This document shows positions 1 to 6,610 of a DNA stretch of 17,696 nucleotides, piece after piece (position 1 is the stretch's first letter; each line of letters begins with the position of its first letter). A model generated the notes under the pieces. That model did no database searches. It saw nothing but the letters and a program-made list of their open reading frames with translations, and was not told where the DNA came from. A program made the position numbers and the translations under genes. This DNA is from Elusimicrobiota bacterium (GTDB lineage Bacteria > CG03 > SLGR01 > JAGXOG01): NCBI GenBank assembly GCA_027858455.1, contig JAQICQ010000038.1, positions 1-17,696 on the forward strand, given 5' to 3'.

Positions 1-602
1 GTGCATTGTTCAGGTTTGAATTTATTGGCCCCGTGCGAAGTTCCAATGGAAATCGCAAGAGAATCAACATTTGTTTTTTCAACAAAATCCTGAACATCTT
101 CAGGGTCGGTATAGGTAGATTCTTCAGCAACAACATCATCTTCTATACCCGCAAGGACACCAAGTTCACCTTCCACCGTCACATCATATTTATGAGCATA
201 GTCAACTACTTTTTTTGTAAGGCTAACGTTTTCATCGTAAGAATGCGACGACCCATCTATCATCACCGAAGAAAACCCTGAATCTATACAGCTTTTACAT
301 AATTCAAATGTATCGCCGTGGTCAAGATGGAGAGCTATAGGAACGCCGTCTCCCAGTTCTTTAGAATACGCTGCCGCGCCTTCGGCCATATAACGAAGAA
401 GCGTTTCGTTTGCGTATTTTCTGGCTCCGGAAGAAATTTGAAGGACAACAGGAGATTTTGTTTCCGAACATGCCATAATTATAGCCTGCAGCTGTTCCAT
501 ATTATTAAAATTATAACCGGGTATAGCATACCCTCCGCCAACAGCTTTTGAATACATTTCTTTAGTATTTACAAGCCCTATATCTTTGTAATTTACACTC
601 AT
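1..602 (-). CDS. fba: Class II fructose-bisphosphate aldolase, 3' end cut by window edge
   Basis: Reversible cleavage of fructose 1,6-bisphosphate to dihydroxyacetone phosphate and glyceraldehyde 3-phosphate, a cytoplasmic Zn-dependent step of glycolysis and gluconeogenesis. I translated the minus strand from the ATG at 602-600; 200 residues are visible, starting MSVNYKDIGL. The class II signature LHLDHGD lies at residues 91-97 (catalytic Asp94, zinc ligand His95), VEGELG at 143-148 supplies the acidic zinc ligand, and GTSHG at 188-192 supplies a further zinc ligand, His190. Family members are usually about 300-350 residues, so roughly the last third lies outside the window. The start is fixed by a strong AAAGGAG at 612-618, nine bases upstream. 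It lies 66 bases downstream of the DUF498 gene but has its own likely promoter, so it may be both read through from the tyrS operon and independently expressed. A related ketose-bisphosphate aldolase of the same family is possible but less likely. Confidence 0.93.
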   Translation of the reverse strand, partial: MSVNYKDIGLVNTKEMYSKAVGGGYAIPGYNFNNMEQLQAIIMACSETKSPVVLQISSGARKYANETLLRYMAEGAAAYSKELGDGVPIALHLDHGDTFELCKSCIDSGFSSVMIDGSSHSYDENVSLTKKVVDYAHKYDVTVEGELGVLAGIEDDVVAEESTYTDPEDVQDFVEKTNVDSLAISIGTSHGANKFKPEQC

Positions 603-611
603 ACCTCTTTA

Positions 612-618
612 CTCCTTT
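612..618 (-). promoter_or_regulatory. Shine-Dalgarno of fba (AAAGGAG)
   Basis: AAAGGAG on the minus strand, nine bases before the ATG at 602. It decides the fba start and contrasts with tyrS, the PBP gene and mgtE, which have no Shine-Dalgarno. Confidence 0.8.
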
Positions 619-643
619 ATCTTTTCTTTAAACATCACTAACA

Positions 644-672
644 AAATTATCATATCAAACACCACAAGTCAA
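644..672 (-). promoter_or_regulatory. Likely fba promoter (TTGACT-N17-TAATTT)
   Basis: The minus strand has TTGACT (672-667), a 17-base spacer and TAATTT (649-644); an alternative -10, GATAAT (651-646), would have a 15-base spacer. The -35 box overlaps the TGA stop (671-669) of the DUF498 gene. A start near 637 would give a leader of about 35 bases containing the AAAGGAG. Sequence match only. Confidence 0.45.
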
Positions 673-1007
673 CAGGTGAGATGAAACCCGGCAGCAACTT
701 TAATCCCGGGAGATTGGCTGTTAAATAGCTTAACCGCTTCGTCAGTTTTAACGGTAATAAGCTCTGTTTCTCTCTTTTTACATTCTTTTTTTACCTCCGG
801 GGAAACTTTCATACCGTTACTTACCCCGCATCCGACAATCAATTTTGACGGATTACTTTTCCAGATATTTTCAATGTCAGTCAATTGAATCAGGTGACCT
901 TTTTCTCTCCACCAGGTTTCTATATTGCCTTCATATATCAATATGTCACTGCCATATTTTTTGCCGTCTATCGTAATATTGCCGAAACTGTAATTTGCAA
1001 TTTCCAT
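669..1007 (-). CDS. Mth938-like / DUF498 domain protein
   Basis: A 112-residue protein that fills the whole length of the Mth938-like fold family (PF04430, which also contains the mitochondrial complex I assembly factor NDUFAF3). The sequence shows the family's small-domain pattern: an opening beta hairpin with a WWR segment (residues 32-34), a central Gly-rich strand-turn LIVGCGVSNG (56-65), the SPEV helix start (69-72), and a closing AAGFHLTC (105-112). No catalytic residues are evident and no reaction is established for bacterial members. It begins one base after the HIT gene stop, so the two are co-transcribed and probably translationally coupled; there is no strong Shine-Dalgarno. It is the last gene of the tyrS operon. 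Family assignment is fairly secure; function is unknown. Confidence 0.8.
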   Translation of the reverse strand: MEIANYSFGNITIDGKKYGSDILIYEGNIETWWREKGHLIQLTDIENIWKSNPSKLIVGCGVSNGMKVSPEVKKECKKRETELITVKTDEAVKLFNSQSPGIKVAAGFHLTC

Positions 1008-1008
1008 T

Positions 1009-1494
1009 TTATATCTTTACTGTCTTCAGCTTGTCATAGACCGAATCCAGCGATTCGGATATTACTTCCTGCCGGCCGATTACCGGCATAAAATTTGTAT
1101 CCCCTTCCCACCTTGGAACTATATGCATATGAATATGTTCGTCAAATCCGGCGCCTGCGGTTTTACCTATATTCATCCCCACATTAAACCCGTCCGGCTG
1201 CATTAATGATTTTATTTTTTTTGTATAAAAAACCACAACTGACATAAGCTCTTTTAATTCTTCGTCTGTAAGGTCTGTAAGATTTGCTTTATGCGTATAA
1301 GAAGATACCATAATATGTCCGTTGTTATAAGGATATTTATTTAACATAGCAAAAACTTTTTCTCCGCGAAATATGATATGATTTTTTTTATCCTGGTTTT
1401 CTGAGGGCTTAAAACAAAATATACAATCCATATCGTTGGATTTTGTAATATACTCTACCCTCCATGGGGCCCACAGGGGGTTTTGTTTACTCAT
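1009..1494 (-). CDS. HIT-family nucleotide hydrolase/transferase (Ap4A phosphorylase-like)
   Basis: A 161-residue histidine-triad protein. The triad HIHMH lies at residues 120-124, inside DEHIHMHIVPRW, and is preceded by the nucleotide-binding stretch NVGMNIGKTAGAG (104-116). The N-terminus has the APWRVEYI and CIFC elements typical of the HIT branch that includes mycobacterial Ap4A phosphorylase; Cys24 and Cys27 probably bind zinc. The expected role is hydrolysis or phosphorolysis of dinucleoside polyphosphates or adenylylated compounds in the cytoplasm; the exact substrate cannot be read from the sequence. The start ATG overlaps the preceding small membrane-protein gene by eight bases. Being in one operon with tyrS is suggestive, because aminoacyl-tRNA synthetases form Ap4A as a side product; that link is an inference. 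Confidence 0.9.
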   Translation of the reverse strand: MSKQNPLWAPWRVEYITKSNDMDCIFCFKPSENQDKKNHIIFRGEKVFAMLNKYPYNNGHIMVSSYTHKANLTDLTDEELKELMSVVVFYTKKIKSLMQPDGFNVGMNIGKTAGAGFDEHIHMHIVPRWEGDTNFMPVIGRQEVISESLDSVYDKLKTVKI

Positions 1495-1657
1495 CTTTTT
1501 TCCAGAGGCCTATTGCGATGACAACCCAGCCGGAAACCAACAACAAGGGGGATATAAACCCGGCGATATTTGTTGCGTTTCTGTTTACAAAAAACAAGAC
1601 AATAAATCCCGCCGCAACAAGTGATACACCCGATATAATTAATTTATTTTCTTTCAT
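1487..1657 (-). CDS. Small two-helix membrane protein (56 aa)
   Basis: I found this by translating the minus strand between tyrS and the HIT gene. It starts MKENKLIISG and ends GLWKKDE. Two hydrophobic segments, about residues 7-24 and 31-51, are separated by a short polar turn (NRNATN), with positive charge at both ends: a helical-hairpin inner-membrane protein. Its ATG overlaps the tyrS TGA as ATGA (four bases shared), and its own stop overlaps the HIT start by eight bases. This double coupling is the main evidence that it is a real gene. The architecture resembles short two-TM families such as DUF3098, but I cannot assign it. Function unknown. Confidence 0.72.
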   Translation of the reverse strand: MKENKLIISGVSLVAAGFIVLFFVNRNATNIAGFISPLLLVSGWVVIAIGLWKKDE

Positions 1658-2829
1658 GACTTTTCAAGTTTTATAAAATCTTTCTTTCCTATCTTAAGAG
1701 TACCTTCTTCATTGCCGTCAAATCTATAACCGGGATATGTCATTTTCTTTGAATTAATGGTAACTCCACCCTGTTTTATAAGCCGTTTTACATCTGATTT
1801 AGTATAATTTTTAAATATACCGCAGACGGCATTAACGAGCTTTACCCCTTCTTTAACTTTAAAGGTATTTTTTATCTCTGCCGGTTCTTTACCTTTTGAG
1901 AAAATACGTTCAAATCCGGCCCCGGCGGCCTCGGCGGTTTTTTTATCATAATATCTTTCAACCAGCTTAAACGCCAGCATCTTTTTTGCCTTTAAGGGGT
2001 GCATCTTATTTATTTTTTCTATATCCTCGTTAGTAAGAAGATTATAATAACGCACCATAAGCTTATCCGAAAGCGACATAACTTTGCCGTATATCTCGGA
2101 GGGAGGTTCGTCTATCCCTATATGATTTTTATAGCTTTTAGACATCTTTTTAACCCCGTCGGTGCCCTCAAGTAACGGCATAGTGAGAATTGCCTGAGGC
2201 GGCTGTCCGTGGTTTTTTTGAAGTTCTCTTCCCACCAAAAGATTAAATTTCTGGTCCGTACCTCCGATTTCTATATCCGCATTTAATTCCACAGAGTCAT
2301 ACCCCTGCAAAAGAGGATAGATAAATTCAGTTATAGTTATAGGATTGCCGTCAGCGTACCTTTTGGAAAAATCGTTTCTTTCCAGCATTCTGGCTACCGT
2401 ATATGAAGAAGCCAGCCTTATAATACCTTCGGCTCCGAGTTTATCCAGCCATTTTGAGTTTTTAACAAGTTTTATATTTTCTTTGGCAAGAACTTTAAAT
2501 ATCTGTTTTTTATAGCCGGCAACGCTTTTTGAAATTTCTTCTTCGGTAAGCACCGGCCTTTCTTTAACCCTGCCGGACGGGTCGCCTATACGGGCGGTAA
2601 AATCGCCTATAATAAAAACTACTTTGTGGTCCAGCTCCTGAAAAGCTCTTAGTTTTTCCATTACTACGGTATGGCCCAGGTGAAGTTCAGGCGCGGTAGG
2701 ATCCGCTCCGAACTTAACAGTCAAAGTCTTACCGTTTTCAAGTTTCTCTTTGATATCTTTAAGCCCGATAACTTCTTCGGCGCCGCGGGTAATTATATCC
2801 AGTTGTTTTTTAATATTTCTTTTTTCCAT
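1654..2829 (-). CDS. tyrS: Tyrosyl-tRNA synthetase
   Basis: Charges tRNA-Tyr with tyrosine in the cytoplasm (class I aminoacyl-tRNA synthetase). At 391 residues it is a normal full-length enzyme. The Rossmann catalytic domain carries the HIGH-type signature HLGH at residues 50-53 and the KMSKS loop at 228-232. The tyrosine/tRNA site pieces YPLLQGYDS (171-179) and GGTDQKFNLL (189-198) lie between them. A C-terminal S4-type RNA-binding domain occupies about residues 335-391. The PTAPELHLGH form of the first motif fits the TyrZ-type subgroup rather than the E. coli TyrS subgroup. No Shine-Dalgarno precedes the ATG; a promoter whose -10 ends nine bases upstream suggests a leaderless mRNA. It is the first gene of the operon with the small membrane protein, HIT and DUF498 genes, and is divergent from the PBP gene. 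Confidence 0.96.
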   Translation of the reverse strand: MEKRNIKKQLDIITRGAEEVIGLKDIKEKLENGKTLTVKFGADPTAPELHLGHTVVMEKLRAFQELDHKVVFIIGDFTARIGDPSGRVKERPVLTEEEISKSVAGYKKQIFKVLAKENIKLVKNSKWLDKLGAEGIIRLASSYTVARMLERNDFSKRYADGNPITITEFIYPLLQGYDSVELNADIEIGGTDQKFNLLVGRELQKNHGQPPQAILTMPLLEGTDGVKKMSKSYKNHIGIDEPPSEIYGKVMSLSDKLMVRYYNLLTNEDIEKINKMHPLKAKKMLAFKLVERYYDKKTAEAAGAGFERIFSKGKEPAEIKNTFKVKEGVKLVNAVCGIFKNYTKSDVKRLIKQGGVTINSKKMTYPGYRFDGNEEGTLKIGKKDFIKLEKS

Positions 2830-2838
2830 ATTAAATTT

Positions 2839-2867
2839 AGTTTAATAAAAATATCATTTATTATCAA
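2839..2867 (-). promoter_or_regulatory. Likely tyrS promoter (TTGATA-N17-TAAACT)
   Basis: The minus strand has TTGATA (2867-2862), a 17-base spacer and TAAACT (2844-2839). Only nine bases separate the -10 from the tyrS ATG, so transcription would start about three bases before it or at it. No Shine-Dalgarno is present, which agrees with a leaderless message. The -10 is only a 4/6 match. Confidence 0.45.
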
Positions 2868-2878
2868 GACGAAACTAT

Positions 2879-2906
2879 TTGCCAATACCGTCTATTTTTG
2901 TATAAT
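2879..2906 (+). promoter_or_regulatory. Likely promoter of the PBP operon (TTGCCA-N16-TATAAT)
   Basis: TTGCCA at 2879-2884, a 16-base spacer, and a perfect TATAAT at 2901-2906. The start codon begins at 2917, ten bases past the -10, so the predicted transcript has a leader of about four bases and no Shine-Dalgarno. Confidence 0.6.
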
Positions 2907-2916
2907 TATTACCGAT

Positions 2917-5082
2917 ATGAGCAAAAAAAACATTACTATTATATCAATAATTGCGGGCGTAATCCTCGCCGGTTTGGGACTATGGATGCTTATCCTTTCT
3001 TATGCTGATGATATGCCGTCAACATCTTCACTTGTGCAGTATAAACCCAGCCTGGTTACCCAGATATATGACATTAACGGCAAGATTATAGACGAACTCT
3101 ATGTGGAGCGGCGTAATCTCGTCCCCTTAAGGGATATCCCGGTTGACCTTCAAAATGCCGTTATTGCCACCGAAGACGCAAATTTCTTCAATCACTGGGG
3201 ACTTGATATCATGGGCGTTCTCCGGGCTTTTGTCGCAAACTTAAAAGCAGGGCATGTAGTCCAGGGCGGCAGCACCATAACCCAGCAGCTGGCCAAAGTT
3301 ATGTTTCTCACGCCCAAACGCGCTCTCAAACGAAAGATAAAAGAGCTTATACTGGCCATCTATATTGAAAAGACTTTTTCAAAAGAAGAAATACTTCAAT
3401 TCTATCTTAATCAAATATATTTTGGTGAAGGTGCCTACGGTGTCGAAGCGGCTTCTAAAATATATTTCAATAAATCCGTAAAAGATTTAGACCTATCCGA
3501 ATGCGCTATGCTGGCCGGGCTGCCCAGAGCCCCTACTTCATATTCCCCCGAAAACAATATCTACAAGGCATACCGGCGCCGGGCGATAGTGTTAGGCAGG
3601 CTGAAAAAGTTAAACTTAATTACCAAAGAAGAAGCAATTAACGCCAACTGCCGGTCTCTAAGTTTTAAGACCTACTCTGAAGACCAGCGCCTCGCTCCCT
3701 ATTTTGTTGAACAGATCAGAAAAACCCTCCTCCCCGAACTGGGAGCAAATATGCTCTATAAAGGCGGATTAAGGATATACACAACGCTGGATTTAAATAT
3801 TCAAAAAGCTGCTCAGGAAACAGTACTTGAATCACTCCGTAAATTTGACGAAATCAAAAAAAGAGAACTAAAAGAAGAAAAAAGAAAAGAGATGGGTATT
3901 GATTCTATTGACGAGGTTAAACTTTCAACCTCTGAATTAAAAGAAGTTCAGGGAGCTTTAATCGCCATTGATCCGCGAAACGGTCAAATACGAGCTATGG
4001 TAGGCGGGAGAGACTTTCAAAAAAGTGAATTCAACCGCACCATCCAGGCCAAAAGACAACCCGGGTCCGGGTTTAAACCTTTTATTTATACTGCCGCTAT
4101 AGACAACGGTTTCACGGCCGCTACTATTTTAAAAGATAAACCCCGCGTATATTACAATGACGGAGTAAACTGGAAACTGCTGATAAACACCACCGGATTA
4201 CATCAGTTAAATATAGATTTTAATATGCTCCGCAAACTTAAAGAAATAACAGAAGAACTCAAAGAAGACGAAATACCGGAGGAAACTCTGAACAAGATTG
4301 AAGAGCTGACCAAATTAAAAGAAAAAGTATGGGCACCCCAAAATTATTACAAAAAATTCCGCGGGGACATAACCTTAAGAAACGGAATAGTAAAATCAAT
4401 AAATGTCGCAACTATCGACCTTATAAGCAGGATAAGACCGGTTACGGCCCTATACTATGCAAGAAAAATGGGCATAAAAAGCAACCTTCCCCAGACCCTC
4501 TCATTGGGATTAGGTTCGGGAGAAATTTCCCCTATTGAACTTGCCGGAGCCTACTGTGTATTTGCCAACAACGGTATTAAAACTAAACCCTATTTAATCA
4601 CAAAAATAGAAGATTATTCCGGTAATATTATTAAAGAAAACTATCCCTCGGAAGAACAGGCCTTATCTCCTCAGACAAATTATATAATGGTCAATCTTAT
4701 GGAGCAGGTCTGCAACTACGGAACCGGGTGGTACACAAAAAGGTTTAAACGCCCTCATGCCGGAAAAACAGGGACAACAAATGACTTTTCAGATGCATGG
4801 TTTACCGGGTATGTGCCGAATCTGGCAGCTTCTGTATGGGTAGGATATGACGACCGTTCAACGCTGGGCGCCCGCAAAGCAGGCGGTGTGGTAGCGGCTC
4901 CTATCTGGACAAAGTTTATGCAGAAAGCCCTCGCCCATACCCCGAAACTTGATTTCCCCGTTCCCGACGGTATTACATTTGTAAACTTTGACCCCGATAC
5001 GGGAAAACTGGCTACAGAACATTCCGACAATGCAATACTTCAGCCTTTTATCAGGGGAACCGAACCAAAAAATTATTTTTAA
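2917..5082 (+). CDS. Class A penicillin-binding protein (PBP1A type)
   Basis: A bifunctional peptidoglycan glycosyltransferase/transpeptidase anchored in the inner membrane. I use the ATG at 2917 (721 residues); longer in-frame starts would overlap tyrS antisense and add non-homologous sequence. A cytoplasmic MSKKN is followed by a membrane anchor (about residues 6-28). The GT51 domain has EDANFFNHWG (86-95, catalytic Glu86), GGSTITQQLAK (117-127) and RKIKELILA (139-147, second Glu143). The transpeptidase domain has SGFK (Ser384 nucleophile, Lys387), SIN (494-496) and KTG (617-619), so all active-site motifs are present. Two charged helical stretches stand out: about 306-345 between the two domains, and about 420-470 inside the transpeptidase domain between SxxK and SxN. 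First gene of a plus-strand cluster; no Shine-Dalgarno. Confidence 0.95.
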   Translation: MSKKNITIISIIAGVILAGLGLWMLILSYADDMPSTSSLVQYKPSLVTQIYDINGKIIDELYVERRNLVPLRDIPVDLQNAVIATEDANFFNHWGLDIMGVLRAFVANLKAGHVVQGGSTITQQLAKVMFLTPKRALKRKIKELILAIYIEKTFSKEEILQFYLNQIYFGEGAYGVEAASKIYFNKSVKDLDLSECAMLAGLPRAPTSYSPENNIYKAYRRRAIVLGRLKKLNLITKEEAINANCRSLSFKTYSEDQRLAPYFVEQIRKTLLPELGANMLYKGGLRIYTTLDLNIQKAAQETVLESLRKFDEIKKRELKEEKRKEMGIDSIDEVKLSTSELKEVQGALIAIDPRNGQIRAMVGGRDFQKSEFNRTIQAKRQPGSGFKPFIYTAAIDNGFTAATILKDKPRVYYNDGVNWKLLINTTGLHQLNIDFNMLRKLKEITEELKEDEIPEETLNKIEELTKLKEKVWAPQNYYKKFRGDITLRNGIVKSINVATIDLISRIRPVTALYYARKMGIKSNLPQTLSLGLGSGEISPIELAGAYCVFANNGIKTKPYLITKIEDYSGNIIKENYPSEEQALSPQTNYIMVNLMEQVCNYGTGWYTKRFKRPHAGKTGTTNDFSDAWFTGYVPNLAASVWVGYDDRSTLGARKAGGVVAAPIWTKFMQKALAHTPKLDFPVPDGITFVNFDPDTGKLATEHSDNAILQPFIRGTEPKNYF

Positions 5083-5095
5083 TAAAAATTAACAC

Positions 5096-5100
5096 AGGAG
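5096..5100 (+). promoter_or_regulatory. Shine-Dalgarno of the DUF2148 gene
   Basis: AGGAG eleven bases before the ATG at 5112, in the 29-base gap after the PBP gene. Spacing is on the long side. Confidence 0.6.
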
Positions 5101-5111
5101 ATTTATAAAAT

Positions 5112-5621
5112 ATGGATTTAGAAAAAAAGATAATTGAGATAGCCGGCTTTATGGCCGTTTCGGCCCGCACCGCGCCTAAAGCAAAAGGGGTTGATAATAT
5201 AAAGATAAAAATATTTTCTAAAGAAGAACTCGTTTCTCTGGCTGAAGCTATGAAAGAAACAGGGAAAAAGACAGACCGTCCGGACACCTTTAACCGGGAT
5301 TCAGATTCCATAAAAAAAACATCATGCCTTTTAGTTATTGCTACAACATCCGCTACGCTCAAATTAGATTGCGGTTTCTGCGGATTCAATACCTGTGGCG
5401 AAGCAGAAAAAAGCAGAGCAACCTGCGCTTATAATTCAGGGGATTTGGGTATAGCGGTAGGATCTGCCGTATCTACCGCAGCTGATTTTAAAGTAGACAA
5501 CAGGATTATGTATACTGCCGGCTATACCGTAAAGAAAAAAAATCTTATGGGTAAAGATATAAGAATGGCGCTGGGGATACCTCTCTCGGCTACGGGTAAA
5601 AACCCGTTCTTTGACAGATAA
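5112..5621 (+). CDS. DUF2148 ferredoxin-domain protein
   Basis: A 169-residue cytoplasmic protein matching the DUF2148 family (PF09918, described as containing a ferredoxin domain), common in anaerobic bacteria and archaea. The sequence shows a cysteine cluster CGFCGFNTC (Cys87, Cys90, Cys95) plus Cys105, spacing C-x2-C-x4-C-x9-C, suited to an iron-sulfur cluster. The C-terminus GIPLSATGKNPFFDR (155-169) resembles the end of the nitroreductase fold. Residues 10-24 (IAGFMAVSARTAPKA) are the usual N-terminal family segment. A redox role is likely; the substrate is unknown. It lies 29 bases after the PBP gene and six bases before a small membrane protein, so it is probably co-transcribed with both. 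Confidence 0.85.
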   Translation: MDLEKKIIEIAGFMAVSARTAPKAKGVDNIKIKIFSKEELVSLAEAMKETGKKTDRPDTFNRDSDSIKKTSCLLVIATTSATLKLDCGFCGFNTCGEAEKSRATCAYNSGDLGIAVGSAVSTAADFKVDNRIMYTAGYTVKKKNLMGKDIRMALGIPLSATGKNPFFDR

Positions 5622-5627
5622 TATTTT

Positions 5628-5975
5628 ATGACTCGCAGAACGATATTTGGTACCTTATGGGGAATTATATTGACGCTTTCAGTTTATGTATTATCCATAC
5701 TGATTAACTTCAGCTGGGGATTTAGCCCTTCGCTCTCGGTCGCGACCTCTATTATATCCGGCGGAATTCTCGGCATGATTATCGGGTCAAACGAAATGGC
5801 CCCGGGCAGCGGCGCTATGACAGGCGGAGTTACAATCGGACTTATATTTACGATATTCGGAAGCTTTTCCGCTGACATAGGCAGTCCTCTGCTTTTTTTT
5901 ACAACGGGTATAATAACCGGCGCTGTTATAGGTTCACTCTGCGCAATATTTGTCCATATGGTTAGTTTTAAATAA
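5628..5975 (+). CDS. Small membrane protein, four predicted helices
   Basis: I do not recognise this 115-residue protein. After a basic start (MTRR) it shows four hydrophobic stretches, about residues 8-28, 36-54, 63-82 and 87-110. Helices 2-4 are rich in Gly and small residues (SGGILGMIIG, GAMTGGVTIG, TTGIITGAVIG), a pattern of tightly packed helices. There is no signal peptidase or lipobox site and no obvious catalytic residue. The ATG is six bases after the DUF2148 stop and five bases separate its own stop from nth, so it sits in the middle of a packed operon. No Shine-Dalgarno is visible; translation may depend on coupling. Codon style matches its neighbours. Confidence 0.75.
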   Translation: MTRRTIFGTLWGIILTLSVYVLSILINFSWGFSPSLSVATSIISGGILGMIIGSNEMAPGSGAMTGGVTIGLIFTIFGSFSADIGSPLLFFTTGIITGAVIGSLCAIFVHMVSFK

Positions 5976-5980
5976 TACTT

Positions 5981-6610
5981 TTGGTTATTAAAAAACATTT
6001 AAAAATATATAATCTGCTTGAAAAAAACTATCCCCGGGCATCTATATCCCTGAATTACAACTCGCCCTGGCAGCTTCTTACGGCTACTATCCTTTCTGCC
6101 CAGTGCACCGATAAAAGAGTTAACATTATAACTGAAAAACTTTTCAAGGATTATCCGGACTTTATAGATTACATAACTATGTCTAAAAAAACTCTGGTAA
6201 AATATATACGCTCTGCGGGATTTTACAATAACAAAGCCAAAAGCATCTTAAACTCTGCCCGGAAAATATCGGACGATTTTAACGGCAAGGTTCCGGACAA
6301 TATGAGCGACATAATTAAACTTCCAGGAGTCGCCCGAAAAACAGGGAATGTGGTTATAGCTAACGCTTACGGCAATATTGAAGGAATTGCAGTTGACACT
6401 CATGTAAAAAGGCTCTCTCATAGGCTGGGCCTGAGCGATAAAAAAAACAGCGATAAAATTGAATCCGACCTTATGGGAATATTTCCAAAAGAAAAGTGGT
6501 ATAAACTAAACTATCTTTTAATTGAACACGGACGCAATCTCTGCAGGGCGCGCAACCCGGACTGTCCGAAATGTTTTTTAAATAAACTCTGTCCTAAAAA
6601 TAATCTTTAA
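5981..6610 (+). CDS. nth: Endonuclease III (DNA glycosylase/AP lyase), TTG start
   Basis: Removes oxidised pyrimidines from DNA and cuts at the abasic site (base excision repair). The 209 residues match the usual length. The helix-hairpin-helix LPGVARKTGN (114-123) holds the catalytic Lys120 and is followed by GIAVDTHVKRL with the catalytic Asp139. The C-terminal 4Fe-4S cluster is complete: Cys188-x6-Cys195-x2-Cys198-x5-Cys204. The start is a TTG at 5981; translating from it gives VIKKHLKIYNLLEKNYP, which lines up with the family N-terminus, and no in-frame ATG is better placed. The 3' end overlaps the oppositely oriented membrane-protein gene by 17 bases, leaving no room for a terminator between them. 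Confidence 0.95.
   Translation: MVIKKHLKIYNLLEKNYPRASISLNYNSPWQLLTATILSAQCTDKRVNIITEKLFKDYPDFIDYITMSKKTLVKYIRSAGFYNNKAKSILNSARKISDDFNGKVPDNMSDIIKLPGVARKTGNVVIANAYGNIEGIAVDTHVKRLSHRLGLSDKKNSDKIESDLMGIFPKEKWYKLNYLLIEHGRNLCRARNPDCPKCFLNKLCPKNNL

Noticed and set aside
6..551. Plus-strand open frames opposite fba
   Set aside because: The minus strand encodes an unmistakable class II aldolase with all metal ligands; the plus frames have no recognisable features.
2671..2916. Upstream extension of the PBP reading frame by 82 codons
   Set aside because: It runs antisense through tyrS, has no homologous character and would pass over both promoters; the ATG at 2917 directly precedes the membrane anchor.
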